Assembly (NCBI RefSeq): GCF_023516495.1
Contig: NZ_JAMGBC010000001.1
Location: forward strand, 558,001 to 622,000
Length of the DNA stretch: 64,000 nt
Reading direction: 5' to 3'
DNA from: Sphingomonas anseongensis
GTDB taxonomy: Bacteria > Pseudomonadota > Alphaproteobacteria > Sphingomonadales > Sphingomonadaceae
The notes under the pieces are model-generated. The model had not been told where the DNA came from, searched no databases, and was given only the letters and a program-made list of their open reading frames with translations. How positions within the stretch are numbered: position 1 is the stretch's first letter; every line of letters starts with the position of its first letter. This document shows, in pieces, positions 1-9,968 of this stretch. The position numbers and the translations under genes are program-made.

Positions 1-94
1 AGTTCGGCGCGCTAGGACAGAGGCAAGATTCAGCCCGCAGTTTCCGCCGTTCACCGGTTTAGAGTTTCCGATTTCCTAACCTTTATGCGCGCAT

Positions 95-2395
95 GTGCGT
101 GACGTGCACACACGTGACCTCGACCGGACGGCGCCAAAGCCCTGGCGGACCCTGCTTTGGATCGCCATTGCGGGGCTGATCTTCGGCGCCCTTGGCCTTG
201 GCGAAATCGGCGAGGACGTCCTTCGCACCGGACGAAACAGCCTCCACTGGCACAAGGCGAGCGGCGACATCGTCGTCGTGAAGATGGACGATGCGTCGAA
301 CCGCTTCGTCGGCCGCGTACCGCCCTGGCCGCGCCGCTATTACGCCAAATTGACCGACGAGCTCACCCGCGCCGGAGCCAAGCGGATATTCTTCGACGTG
401 AAGTTCTACGGCGCGACCGACCCAACCGATGACAGGATGTTCACCGAATCCCTGACCCGGTCGGGACGCGTAACGCTTGCCGTTCGCGGCCCTTCGCGTA
501 CCAATTTCGAGGGCGAGTCAGAGGAGCTGCCGCTGCCCGCATTCGCGAGCCATGCTCATCTCGGAAGCATCAATTGGTTCTACAATTACCAGAATGCTGT
601 CTGGCAGCTTCCCTACGCTACCAGCACATCGAAGGCGCCGCTGCCGTCATTCTCCGCTTTGCTGTCTGACCGCGCCGGGCCGCCGACGCGTTCGTTCACG
701 GTCGACTATTCCGTCGATCCGCAGTCCATCCCATCCGTTTCCGCCGGAGCGGTGCTCGCCTCCAGGTTCCCTGCCGAGGTGGTGCGCGGCAAGGACGTGA
801 TCGTGGGCACGACCACTGACGCCGGCGGGGACATGTACTTCGTTCCCGGCGTCGGACAGATGGGCGGCGTCTTCATCCATGCGCTCGGCGCGGAAACGCT
901 CAAGGCCGGAAGGCCGATCGACCTCGGGTGGTTGCCCCTCCTGCTGGCGAGCATCGCCTCCGCCGCGTTCGTTCTGTTCCGCCGTGTCGACCAGCACAAA
1001 TTGCTGTTGATGGGCATCGCCGCCATCGCCACGCTGGTGGGACCGGCGGCCCTGGAGGCGCGGCTGATCTTCGTCGACGTAACTCCGGCTTTGCTCGTCC
1101 TTGCGGCGACCAGCGCCCTGCTGCTGCGGGGACGGTTCAGGAAGCGCGGCCTGATCGACCCGGTTTCCGGCCTTCCGAACCTGACCGCGCTGAAGTCGGC
1201 CCGCGGTACCCGCGACAAGGCGCTGATCGTCGCTCGCATCCTCAACTATGCGGAAATCGCTGCGACCCTTCCGACATCGTCCGAGCGCCAGCTCGTCGAA
1301 CAGATCGTCTCGCGCCTGTCGGTCGGCGCTCGCGACCGGACCTTCTACCAGGGCGATGATGGGATCTTCGCGTGGTTCGACGAGCCGGGGAAACCGTTTG
1401 GGCACCACCTCGAAGCGCTGCATGCCCTCTTCCGCACGCCGGTCCGGGTCAATGGCATGGCGATCGACCTGTCGATCAGCTTCGGCGTCGAGATCGGCAG
1501 CGGGCGGTCTATCGCTAACCGTCTTGGAAGCGCGCTTCTTGCCGCCGAGCAGGCCGCACACGACGGGCTGAAATGGAAGTACCACGACCCAGATTCATTG
1601 CAGGATGCATCGTGGAAGCTGTCGATGCTCAGCCAGCTGGATGATGCTGTCGACCGCGGCGAGGTGTGGGCTGCCTATCAGCCGAAGGTCGACCTCAAGA
1701 CGCGCAAGATCGTCGGGGCCGAAGCGCTGGCTCGCTGGACCCACCCTGAAAAGGGCCCCATCGCCGCGGCGGAGTTCATCGCGGCCGCCGAGCAGAACGA
1801 TCGAATCGGCAAGCTGACCGCCTTCATGCTCGACGGTGCGATCTCCGCCGCCGCGACGCTCAACAAGGGCGACCACCACTTCGACATGTCGGTCAACCTG
1901 TCGGGTCGCCTTCTCAGCGACAAGGCGCTGGTCGGCCGAATCGCAATCCTGCTGGAGCGGCACGGCCTTGATCCCAGGCACCTGACGCTCGAACTAACGG
2001 AAACGGCGGCTCTTGCCGGCAGCGGCGAGGCGCTCGAGATGCTCACCCAGCTCCGCGAGCTCGGGCTTAACATCTCGATCGACGATTACGGGACCGGTTT
2101 GTCGACGCTCGAATATCTGAAGAAAATCCCGGCGAGCGAGATCAAGATCGACCAGAGCTTCATCAAGGGCATGGTCGACAATCGAAGCGAAAAGCTGATG
2201 GTCAGCTCTACCATCGCCCTCGCCCATTCGCTCGGCCGGCAGGTCGTCGCCGAAGGCGTCGAGACTCGAGAGGCTCTCGAGCTTCTCGCCGAGCTCGAGT
2301 GCGACATCGCCCAGGGCTATATCACCGGCAGGCCGATGAGCCTTGAAAGCTTGCGCCGCCGGCTCGCTTCCGAGCGCCGCTCCAAGGTCGCCTAG
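95..2395 (+). CDS. CHASE2-EAL cyclic-di-GMP phosphodiesterase
   Basis: This is a predicted membrane-bound phosphodiesterase that would hydrolyse c-di-GMP in the cytoplasm in response to an extracytoplasmic signal. A membrane segment (about residues 19-36) precedes a CHASE2 sensor (about 40-270), further membrane segments (about 277-345), a degenerate GGDEF-like region (about 350-500, signature reading GDDGIF) and a C-terminal EAL domain (about 515-755). The EAL catalytic set looks complete: EALARW from E542, DDYGTG, KID, VAEGVET and QGYITG. Diguanylate cyclase activity is therefore unlikely and phosphodiesterase activity likely. The start is a GTG; a second in-frame GTG lies nine bases on, and no clear Shine-Dalgarno decides between them. 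Confidence 0.93.
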   Translation: MRDVHTRDLDRTAPKPWRTLLWIAIAGLIFGALGLGEIGEDVLRTGRNSLHWHKASGDIVVVKMDDASNRFVGRVPPWPRRYYAKLTDELTRAGAKRIFFDVKFYGATDPTDDRMFTESLTRSGRVTLAVRGPSRTNFEGESEELPLPAFASHAHLGSINWFYNYQNAVWQLPYATSTSKAPLPSFSALLSDRAGPPTRSFTVDYSVDPQSIPSVSAGAVLASRFPAEVVRGKDVIVGTTTDAGGDMYFVPGVGQMGGVFIHALGAETLKAGRPIDLGWLPLLLASIASAAFVLFRRVDQHKLLLMGIAAIATLVGPAALEARLIFVDVTPALLVLAATSALLLRGRFRKRGLIDPVSGLPNLTALKSARGTRDKALIVARILNYAEIAATLPTSSERQLVEQIVSRLSVGARDRTFYQGDDGIFAWFDEPGKPFGHHLEALHALFRTPVRVNGMAIDLSISFGVEIGSGRSIANRLGSALLAAEQAAHDGLKWKYHDPDSLQDASWKLSMLSQLDDAVDRGEVWAAYQPKVDLKTRKIVGAEALARWTHPEKGPIAAAEFIAAAEQNDRIGKLTAFMLDGAISAAATLNKGDHHFDMSVNLSGRLLSDKALVGRIAILLERHGLDPRHLTLELTETAALAGSGEALEMLTQLRELGLNISIDDYGTGLSTLEYLKKIPASEIKIDQSFIKGMVDNRSEKLMVSSTIALAHSLGRQVVAEGVETREALELLAELECDIAQGYITGRPMSLESLRRRLASERRSKVA

Positions 2396-2453
2396 CCTCA
2401 ATCTGATCCAGTAACGACGTGTCCCGCCCCGGGAAGGCTCACGGTCTGACTTT

Positions 2454-2490
2454 GGTTAACGAGTTGCTAACCTTATTCCTTAAGGTTAAT
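2454..2490 (+). promoter_or_regulatory. CtrA-like box and dyads upstream of a peptide gene
   Basis: TTAA-N7-CTAAC at 2456-2471 differs at one position from the alphaproteobacterial CtrA consensus TTAA-N7-TTAAC. It sits inside the inverted repeat GGTTA-N9-TAACC (2454-2472). It is followed by the palindrome CCTTAAGG (2478-2485) and another TTAA (2486-2489). The cluster ends about 50 bases before the 27-residue ORF at 2537. Cell-cycle control by CtrA is inferred from the motif alone. Confidence 0.4.
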
Positions 2491-2536
2491 GTTCTCGAAG
2501 CTGCCGAATCGCAGTTTGAAAAACCGGGGTGAAGAC

Positions 2537-2620
2537 ATGAACAAGAATTTGCCTGCTCGCTGGAGCTTCTGGACTTGGTTGCTTGGCGGCGGACAGACCA
2601 ACGGCGGGTCGAACGGCTAA
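2537..2620 (+). CDS. 27-residue tryptophan-rich peptide, unknown function
   Basis: I do not recognise this peptide. The ATG is preceded by GGGGTG with a six-base gap, and the ORF is followed 30 bases later by an intrinsic terminator, so the unit looks like a monocistronic small gene. The product has a basic N-terminus, a central WSFWTWLL segment with three tryptophans and a Gly/Asn/Ser tail. That is compatible with a membrane-associated micropeptide. A small hydrophobic toxin or a translated leader peptide is also possible. The upstream CtrA-like sites suggest regulated expression. Coding status rests on the ribosome binding site, terminator and isolation, not on homology. Confidence 0.5.
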   Translation: MNKNLPARWSFWTWLLGGGQTNGGSNG

Positions 2621-2650
2621 GCCGACCCTAGTTCAATTGCGAAATAGGGA

Positions 2651-2675
2651 AGCGCCTGCATTTGCAGGCGCTTTT
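2651..2675 (+). terminator. Rho-independent terminator after the 27-residue ORF
   Basis: A perfect nine-base-pair GC-rich stem, AGCGCCTGC with GCAGGCGCT and a four-base loop, is followed directly by TTTT. It separates the small peptide gene from yjbQ, and it shows that the in-frame start at 2662 cannot be the real yjbQ start. Confidence 0.88.
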
Positions 2676-2721
2676 CGTTTGTGTTGAAGATTTGCGCGAT
2701 TTTGTGGTGAAGTCCGCTGCG

Positions 2722-3150
2722 ATGCTTACCCAGGCCCTTGGAAGCCTCCGCGTGCGGGCTCCCACACCCGGCCTTTTCGATATCACGGAGAAGGTTTCAG
2801 GCTGGCTCGACTCGCAGCGAATCGCGGACGGGCTTTTAACCCTCTTCTGCGCTCACACCTCCGCATCGCTCGTCATCCAGGAGAATACGGCGCAGGCCGC
2901 CCGCCACGATCTGGAACGGTTCTTCGAGCGAATCGCGCCCGAAGACCCAGCCCTCTACACGCATAATGACGAAGGGCCGGACGACATGCCGGCCCATATC
3001 CGAAGCGCTCTCACCCAGACTGAGCTGACGATCCCGGTGCAAGCCGGCGCAATGGCGCTCGGCACCTGGCAAGGCATTTTCCTGTTCGAGCACCGCCAAT
3101 CGCCGCCCGACCGGAGAATTGCGCTTCACCTGATCGGAGAAGGCGAATGA
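2722..3150 (+). CDS. YjbQ (UPF0047) family protein
   Basis: At 142 residues this matches the usual YjbQ/UPF0047 length. The family has a conserved fold and some members show weak thiamine-phosphate-synthase-like activity, but its physiological role is unsettled. Family hallmarks visible are LLTLFCAHTSASL near residue 40, the HND segment near residue 87 and the closing GTWQGIFLFEHR. ATG 2722 is chosen because upstream in-frame starts lie in the terminator. Its stop overlaps the following ybaK-like start in an ATGA, so the two are probably co-translated. Confidence 0.88.
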   Translation: MLTQALGSLRVRAPTPGLFDITEKVSGWLDSQRIADGLLTLFCAHTSASLVIQENTAQAARHDLERFFERIAPEDPALYTHNDEGPDDMPAHIRSALTQTELTIPVQAGAMALGTWQGIFLFEHRQSPPDRRIALHLIGEGE

Positions 3151-3629
3151 GCCTCGAGTCGGTGCGGGCATGGCTGGCCGAGCACGCACCCGACCTGCCG
3201 GTGATCGAGGTGGAATCCACGACTGCGACGGTCGCAACCGCGGCGGAGGCCTTGGGTGTTGAGCCGGGGCGAATCGCGAAAACGCTCGCGGTGAGGGCCG
3301 GCAACCACACCTTCCTCGTGGTCGCCCGCGGAGACGCGCGCCTCGACAATCGCAAGTCCAAGGACGAGTTCGGCGCGAGGCCGAGGATGCTTGGTTCGGA
3401 GGAGACTCTCGAGCTGACGGGCCATCCGGTTGGCGGGGTCTGCCCGTTCGGGCTGAAGATCGCCCTCCCCGTCTATCTCGACGTCTCGCTTCGCGCCTTC
3501 GACACCGTCTTTCCCGCAGGCGGCTCGCTCAACACATCGGTGAAGGTGAAGACCGACCGCCTGTTCGAGCTGGTGGGGGAACGCTGGGTGGACCTATGCC
3601 GGCTGCCGGAGCAACCTGCCGGGGGATAG
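3147..3629 (+). CDS. YbaK/EbsC-family aminoacyl-tRNA deacylase
   Basis: This 160-residue protein is a single YbaK/aminoacyl-tRNA-synthetase-associated domain, a family that hydrolyses mischarged tRNAs such as Cys-tRNA(Pro) or Ala-tRNA(Pro). Typical features are TVATAAEALGVEPGRIAKTL near the N-terminus, GGVCPFGL in the substrate pocket and the SLNTSVKV segment. It overlaps yjbQ by four bases (ATGA). It runs 36 bases into the 3' end of the convergent dehydrogenase gene, so the last 12 codons are double-coding. The exact tRNA substrate cannot be read from sequence. Confidence 0.88.
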   Translation: MSLESVRAWLAEHAPDLPVIEVESTTATVATAAEALGVEPGRIAKTLAVRAGNHTFLVVARGDARLDNRKSKDEFGARPRMLGSEETLELTGHPVGGVCPFGLKIALPVYLDVSLRAFDTVFPAGGSLNTSVKVKTDRLFELVGERWVDLCRLPEQPAGG

Positions 3630-4709
3630 CTCGTCCGGAAGCACCCCTTCGACAGGCCAGGGCGTGCCAGCGATGATCGAGGCGACCGCGGCGCCCATCA
3701 TCGGCGAGGTCTGCAGCCCGAAGCCGCCCTGTCCGGCAAGCCAGAAGAACCCGTCGGCGTCTGGAGCAAAGCCGGCTACAGGTTTCCGGTCGGGCGCGAA
3801 GGTCCGCAACCCAGCCCATTTATGGACGATCCGCCTGACCTTCATCGTCGTCCGTTCCTCCACGCGGTGCGCTGCGAGCGCGACTTCGTAATCGTCCGGC
3901 TGCGCGTCGCAGGGATCGCTGGCGACCTCGTCCATCGGCGAAGCGAACAATCGTCCTGATTCCGGAGCAAAGTAGAGCTCTTCGCCTACCGTCTTTGCGA
4001 ACGGCCATGAGGATAGGTCCGAACCTTCAGGCGCGTCGAAAGTGATGATCGTTCGCCGCTTCGGCTCGACCCCGAGGGGGCGGACGCCGGCCAGCTCGGC
4101 CACCTTGTCGGCCCAGGAGCCGGCGGCGTCGACCAGAATCGGCGCCGAGAAACTGTCTCCCCGCTCGCTGACGACCGTCCACGCCCCTCCGGAGCGCTTG
4201 ATTTGAGCGGCACGAGCCGAGGTGACGAGCTGTCCGCCGCTGGTGCGCAGAGTCTTCGCATAGCCCTGCAGCAAGGCGTGCGGATCGAGCCGAAGCCCGT
4301 TCCGGTCGACGATCGCCGACACTGCACCGCCCTCGCCCACCTTCAGCACCGGGCAGACCTGCAGGATTTCGTCTTCGCCAACCCGTTCGACCTTCGCAAA
4401 CGCGGCGATAGCTCTGTCCAACTCGTCCAGCGCCGCAAGTTCATCCACTCGCGCATGCACAAAAACCGGCATCTGCCGGCCCAGCGGCACGTCACTGAAG
4501 CCTTCGGGCGGCTCATCGAAGAACCGGCGGCTTGTCAGGGTCAGCGCTCGAACCAGCGAATTTCCGAGCGCATAGTGGAGCATCGTCGCGCTTCGGCCGG
4601 ATGAATGGTAGCCGATCGATTCCTCGCCTTCGAGCACGGTGACCGAAACGTGGGGCGAGAGCATTGCCGCCGCCGACAGGCCAGCGACTCCGCCGCCGAT
4701 GATCAGCAC
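3594..4709 (-). CDS. FAD-dependent D-amino-acid dehydrogenase, DauA-like
   Basis: This is a DAO-family flavoenzyme. The N-terminus is a Rossmann FAD motif (LIIGGGVAGLSAA). The segments YHSSGRSA, AGVRPLGVEPKRR, WAGLRTFAPDRKP and AGQGGFGLQTS closely resemble what I know of Pseudomonas D-arginine dehydrogenase, which oxidises basic D-amino acids. The start is GTG at 4709, the first initiator after the pntAA stop 8 bases upstream, so the gene is probably coupled to pntAA. The substrate is inferred; a broader D-amino-acid oxidase is the alternative. Confidence 0.85.
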   Translation of the reverse strand: MLIIGGGVAGLSAAAMLSPHVSVTVLEGEESIGYHSSGRSATMLHYALGNSLVRALTLTSRRFFDEPPEGFSDVPLGRQMPVFVHARVDELAALDELDRAIAAFAKVERVGEDEILQVCPVLKVGEGGAVSAIVDRNGLRLDPHALLQGYAKTLRTSGGQLVTSARAAQIKRSGGAWTVVSERGDSFSAPILVDAAGSWADKVAELAGVRPLGVEPKRRTIITFDAPEGSDLSSWPFAKTVGEELYFAPESGRLFASPMDEVASDPCDAQPDDYEVALAAHRVEERTTMKVRRIVHKWAGLRTFAPDRKPVAGFAPDADGFFWLAGQGGFGLQTSPMMGAAVASIIAGTPWPVEGVLPDELSPGRLLRQPA

Positions 4710-4717
4710 GTCGCTGT

Positions 4718-5848
4718 TCAGGAGGAAGCCAACCTTTCGTTCACAACCTTGCCGCCGCGCGTCAGGCGGATCGCCTGAACGATTTCGTCGTCGTCTGGAA
4801 GTTCAGGTTCGCTCTTCTCTTTGTCCCAAAAGGCGCTGAGAAAATTGTATAAGTTTCGGGCGAAGAGTGCGGACGAGTCCGCCGCTAGCGTTCGCGCCAG
4901 ATTCGGCGCGCCGATGATCGAGACCCCGTGCTTCTCGACGGTTTTACCGGCCTCGGTTCCCTCGACATTGCCACCCGCTTCGGCAGCAAGGTCTACGATT
5001 ACACTGCCCCTGCGCATCGTCGCCAGCTGAGCATCGCTGATCAGGCGGGGTGCCGGCCGCCCGGGGATGAGTGCGGTGGTGATGACGATGTCCTGCTTGG
5101 CGATGTGACCGGACACCAGCTCGGCTTGCGCCTTCTGATATTCGGGCGACATCTCCGTCGCATAGCCGCCCTTCCCCTCGCCTTCGATGCCCGCGACATT
5201 CTCGACGAAGATCGGCTTGGCCCCGAGCGACTGAATCTGCTCCTTGGTCGCCGAACGGACGTCCGTGGCGCTCACCTGCGCCCCTAGGCGCTTGGCGGTG
5301 GCGATCGCCTGTAGGCCTGCGACGCCGACGCCCATTACGAACACCTTCGCCGGGCTGATCGTGCCCGCCGCGGTCATCATCATCGGGAAGGCCCGGCCGA
5401 ATGCGGCCGCGGCCTCCAGAACTGCCTTGTAGCCCGCGAGATTCGACTGGGACGAGAGGACATCCATCGACTGGGCGCGAGTAATGCGCGGCATCCATTC
5501 CATCGCCAAGGCGACAAGGCCGGCCTTGGCATAACCCTCGACTGCCACCTTGCGCCGAAGAGGGTCAAGCTCTCCCACCAGAAGCGCGCCCCTCCCTGCG
5601 TCCTTCAGCGTTTCGGGTTCGGGTCCACTGACGCACAGGATCGCGCCGGCGCCCTTGAGCACGTCCTTGCGTGTCCCGATCTTCGCGCCCGCTTCCTTGA
5701 AGTCCTCGTCGGAGATGCCGGCTGAAAGCCCAGCTCCCTTCTCGACCGCCATCTCGGCCCCGAGCGCGGTGAATTTCTTCACCGTCTCCGGAATGGCCGA
5801 GCAGCGCGTCTCGCCGGGCGCCGTCTCCTTGAGGACCGCAATCTTCAC
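4718..5848 (-). CDS. pntAA: NAD(P) transhydrogenase alpha-1 subunit (dI)
   Basis: The protein is the peripheral NAD(H)-binding domain I of proton-translocating transhydrogenase, which passes hydride between NADH and NADP+. It starts MKIAVLKETAPGETR, contains the nucleotide-binding VFVMGVGVAGLQAIATAK and ends ARNLYNFLSAF, all typical of dI. At 376 residues it matches the split alpha-1 subunit of three-subunit enzymes and lacks membrane segments. The partner genes pntAB and pntB are not downstream; an unrelated flavoenzyme gene is there instead. Alanine dehydrogenase is a related family, but the C-terminal signature argues against it. Confidence 0.93.
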   Translation of the reverse strand: MKIAVLKETAPGETRCSAIPETVKKFTALGAEMAVEKGAGLSAGISDEDFKEAGAKIGTRKDVLKGAGAILCVSGPEPETLKDAGRGALLVGELDPLRRKVAVEGYAKAGLVALAMEWMPRITRAQSMDVLSSQSNLAGYKAVLEAAAAFGRAFPMMMTAAGTISPAKVFVMGVGVAGLQAIATAKRLGAQVSATDVRSATKEQIQSLGAKPIFVENVAGIEGEGKGGYATEMSPEYQKAQAELVSGHIAKQDIVITTALIPGRPAPRLISDAQLATMRRGSVIVDLAAEAGGNVEGTEAGKTVEKHGVSIIGAPNLARTLAADSSALFARNLYNFLSAFWDKEKSEPELPDDDEIVQAIRLTRGGKVVNERLASS

Positions 5849-5861
5849 GTCCGGCGGCGAT

Positions 5862-6014
5862 CTAGCCGATGATCAGGAGAACGATGAACGCGACGATCAG
5901 GCACACGATTGCCCCCCATTTCAGGAGCGCCGTGAACCGCGAATAATCATCGACGTGCCTGCCTACCTCCTGCGTCGGAGGATTGGTCAGGATGGGTTCT
6001 TCGTCATGCGCCAT
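5862..6014 (-). CDS. aa3-type cytochrome c oxidase subunit IV-like peptide
   Basis: This 50-residue protein has a short soluble N-terminus and one C-terminal membrane helix (WGAIVCLIVAFIVLLIIG). It resembles the bacterial aa3 oxidase subunit IV family, a single-helix peptide bound to the oxidase. ATG 6014 is preferred because GGGG lies six bases upstream; an in-frame ATG at 6026 is the alternative. It lies 13 bases upstream of pntAA on the same strand. Such annotations often rest on this short helix, so a direct oxidase role is likely but not certain. Confidence 0.75.
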   Translation of the reverse strand: MAHDEEPILTNPPTQEVGRHVDDYSRFTALLKWGAIVCLIVAFIVLLIIG

Positions 6015-6135
6015 TGATGTCCCCATTGTTTCGTGGCGGCGTGCATAACAAGCCGCTCCCGCTCCCCCAAGAGCCAATCGGCGCTTTAAGCCCGCCTTTA
6101 CCGCTTGCGGCTACACCGATCCTCGAGGTGTAAGC

Positions 6136-7575
6136 ATGCCCAATCAGCCGATCCGATCGCTGCTCCTGGTTGACGCCGACGCTGCAGAGCGCCGCCGGAT
6201 CTCTGCGATCGCCTCGCGCGCGGGCTGGACCGTCATCGGCGCGGACGGGTTGGAGACAGCCGTGGCCATCCTTCGTGGCCCTTACGGCCCCGAGGTCAGA
6301 GTCGCCGTTCTGGGCAATTGGGACCCGGACGGAACGGGTGCAATCATCGACGCCCTCCGCTCCTGCCACGCGCAGCTTCCGGTTCTCCTTCTCGCCGACG
6401 AAGAGGCGCTGCCGCTCGCGATCGAGGCGATCCGCTCCGGAGCCACCGACTTTCTCGGGCGGCCGGTCGCCCCCGAACGCCTGCTCGAAGCCCTTGCATC
6501 CGCAGCCGACCGCCGCCGGCCAGCCGGCGAGCTCATGCCGATTGCCGAGAAGCTCGCCCACCCCCTCTCGCTCGACCAGCTCATCGGCGCGACGCCTGAA
6601 TTCCGCTCATCGCTCGCGGTCGCAGCGAAAGCAGCCCGCAACCGCCTGCCGATCCTGATTGTGGGCGAGCCCGGCACCGGGAAGGAAACCTTCGCCCGCG
6701 CAATCCATTCCGCGAGCCTCCGCTCACGCTCGCCGCTGGTGACGCTCGACTGCAAGAGCGTGGCGTCGAACATCATCGACAGCGAGCTGTTCGGCCATGA
6801 AGCCGGAGCCTTCCCGGGCGCGTTCTCCGCCAAGAGCGGCAAGATGGTCGACGCCGATGGCGGAACGCTGCTCCTCGACGACGTTACCGCGCTGACCCCT
6901 TCGACGCAGGACGCGCTGGACCGCACGCTCGCCACCGGCGAAGTGCGCCCCGTCGGCTGCAACGGCAGCCATTCCGTCGACGTGCGCCTGATCGCAACCA
7001 GCAGCCGCCCTCTGGACGATAGCTTCGATCCGAAACTTCGCGAACGACTCGAGGGCACGGTCGTTCTGCTTCCGCCCCTCAGGCAGCGAAGCAGCGACGT
7101 TCCGGCGCTGGCACGGCACCTACTCACCCGTTTTGCTGAGCAAAGGCTGATCAAGCCGCTCACGATCGACAATGAAGCACTGACGGTGCTCATGCGCTAC
7201 GGCTGGCCGGGGAACGTCCGCCAACTGGCGAGCGTGCTGCTGCGCGCGGGGCTGGAGTGCAGCTCGGCCTCCCTCTCGGTCGAGGATTTCCCGCACATCT
7301 CCACCCAGTCGCGATTCACCGGCCGCTCGACCGACGCGACGCCGAACCTCAGCCAACAGTCCAGCGACGCTGCGGTCAACGGCATGGGCGCGATCACCGT
7401 CTTCGACGGCGACGGCCACATTCGCCCGCTCGACGAGATCGAGGCAGACCTGATTCGCCTTGCGATCGGACATTATCGCGGCCGGATGACCGAGGTCGCC
7501 AAGCGCCTCGGGATCGGCCGGTCGACGCTCTACCGGAAGCTGGGCGAAATCGGCATCGACACCAGCGCCGCCTAG
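6136..7575 (+). CDS. NtrC-like AAA+ regulator with degenerate receiver and GAFPGA loop
   Basis: Domain order is receiver (about 8-125), AAA+ sigma54-interaction domain (about 150-390) and a Fis-type helix-turn-helix (about 435-475). Walker A (GEPGTGKE) is intact and Walker B reads GGTLLLDDV. The sigma54-contacting GAFTGA loop is GAFPGA, with Pro at residue 227. The receiver keeps the acidic pair (VDAD), but the phospho-acceptor Asp position is Gly in VLGNWDPDGTG and the conserved Lys is Arg in GRPV. Phosphorylation and normal sigma54 engagement are therefore doubtful, although DNA binding looks intact. It converges on folP with shared stop bases CTAG. Confidence 0.9.
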   Translation: MPNQPIRSLLLVDADAAERRRISAIASRAGWTVIGADGLETAVAILRGPYGPEVRVAVLGNWDPDGTGAIIDALRSCHAQLPVLLLADEEALPLAIEAIRSGATDFLGRPVAPERLLEALASAADRRRPAGELMPIAEKLAHPLSLDQLIGATPEFRSSLAVAAKAARNRLPILIVGEPGTGKETFARAIHSASLRSRSPLVTLDCKSVASNIIDSELFGHEAGAFPGAFSAKSGKMVDADGGTLLLDDVTALTPSTQDALDRTLATGEVRPVGCNGSHSVDVRLIATSSRPLDDSFDPKLRERLEGTVVLLPPLRQRSSDVPALARHLLTRFAEQRLIKPLTIDNEALTVLMRYGWPGNVRQLASVLLRAGLECSSASLSVEDFPHISTQSRFTGRSTDATPNLSQQSSDAAVNGMGAITVFDGDGHIRPLDEIEADLIRLAIGHYRGRMTEVAKRLGIGRSTLYRKLGEIGIDTSAA

Positions 7576-8642
7576 GCGCGGGGTGTCAGCGCCTGGTCGC
7601 GAAGGCCGCGCCAGATCTTGAGCGCCTGGACGGTTTCGGCAACGTCGTGCGCCCGAACGATCTGGGCCCCCTGCTCCGCCGCCTTCAGCGCAAGCGCCAG
7701 GCTTCCTCCCAGACGTTCCCCAGGCGGCGCTTCGTTCGACAGGGCGCCGATGCTCCGCTTCCGGCTCGCTCCGATGACGAGCGGACAACCTAGCGAATGA
7801 TAGAGCGCGAGGTGGTTCATCAGCTCGAGGTTGTGAGCCACGGTCTTGCCGAACCCGAAGCCGATATCGACCAGGATCTTCGAGCGATCGACTCCGGAAG
7901 CCTCGGCTGCGGCGATCCGCTCCTCGAGCCACAGATAGACCTCGACGACCACGTCATCGTAGCGCGGGTTCTGCTGCATCGTCTCCGGAGCGCCCTGGTG
8001 GTGCATGAGGACGACCGGAACGCCAGCCGCGGCGGCGGTCTTCGCAGATCGCTCGTCATAGGTCAGGGCCGACACATCGTTGATCATCCGCGCTCCGGCG
8101 GCGACGGCTGCTGTCATGACGTCAGCCTTGCGCGTGTCGATCGAGACCGCGACACCGCCCGAGGCGAGCTGGCGGATCACCGGATCAATTCGTTCGATCT
8201 CGTCGCGCTCCCAGACCGACTGCGCGCCCGGTCGCGTGGATTCGCCGCCGACGTCGATGATCGCTGCCCCGGCCTCGCTCATTCGCGCTCCGGCGGCCGC
8301 AGCGTCGCCTGCATCCGCGAACTGCCCGCCGTCCGAGAAGCTGTCTGGTGTCGCGTTGACGATTCCCATCACCTGCGGCTGGTCGAGGCGGATGGTTCGA
8401 TCGCCCAGGCTCAGCGGCGCTCTTGGGTTCGTGAGCCGCTCCCATTGTGTTGATAAATCATCGTCAAGCTGTGACTGAAGTTCTTCAATAGAAAGGAGGT
8501 TGGTCGAGGAGCGTCGGTTCCCATCAATTTCCAGCAGCTCGACCCCGGCGAACCAGTTGAGGCCGCCGGCGAGGCGCGCCACCTGGCCGTCATGGCCGAA
8601 CGGTGAATCGACGAAGGCAGTCGGGCGGATGAGTGTTCGCAT
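7572..8642 (-). CDS. folP: Dihydropteroate synthase
   Basis: The enzyme condenses p-aminobenzoate with hydroxymethyl-dihydropterin diphosphate in folate synthesis. Signatures in order are MGIVNATPDSFSDGG, IIDVGGESTRPGA, SIDTRK, INDVSAL, DIGFGFGKT and IGASRKRSIG. An N-terminal extension of about 100 residues precedes the TIM barrel, giving 356 residues against roughly 280 in E. coli. ATG 8642 is chosen because it begins seven bases after the ccrM stop; longer in-frame versions would run into ccrM and read as its shadow. It is probably co-transcribed with ccrM. Confidence 0.95.
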   Translation of the reverse strand: MRTLIRPTAFVDSPFGHDGQVARLAGGLNWFAGVELLEIDGNRRSSTNLLSIEELQSQLDDDLSTQWERLTNPRAPLSLGDRTIRLDQPQVMGIVNATPDSFSDGGQFADAGDAAAAGARMSEAGAAIIDVGGESTRPGAQSVWERDEIERIDPVIRQLASGGVAVSIDTRKADVMTAAVAAGARMINDVSALTYDERSAKTAAAAGVPVVLMHHQGAPETMQQNPRYDDVVVEVYLWLEERIAAAEASGVDRSKILVDIGFGFGKTVAHNLELMNHLALYHSLGCPLVIGASRKRSIGALSNEAPPGERLGGSLALALKAAEQGAQIVRAHDVAETVQALKIWRGLRDQALTPRA

Positions 8643-8649
8643 CGCTCCG

Positions 8650-9968
<1,319 letters not shown>

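Noticed and set aside
4718..5848. Alanine dehydrogenase
   Set aside because: The C-terminal ARNLYNFLSAF and the split-subunit length match transhydrogenase domain I.
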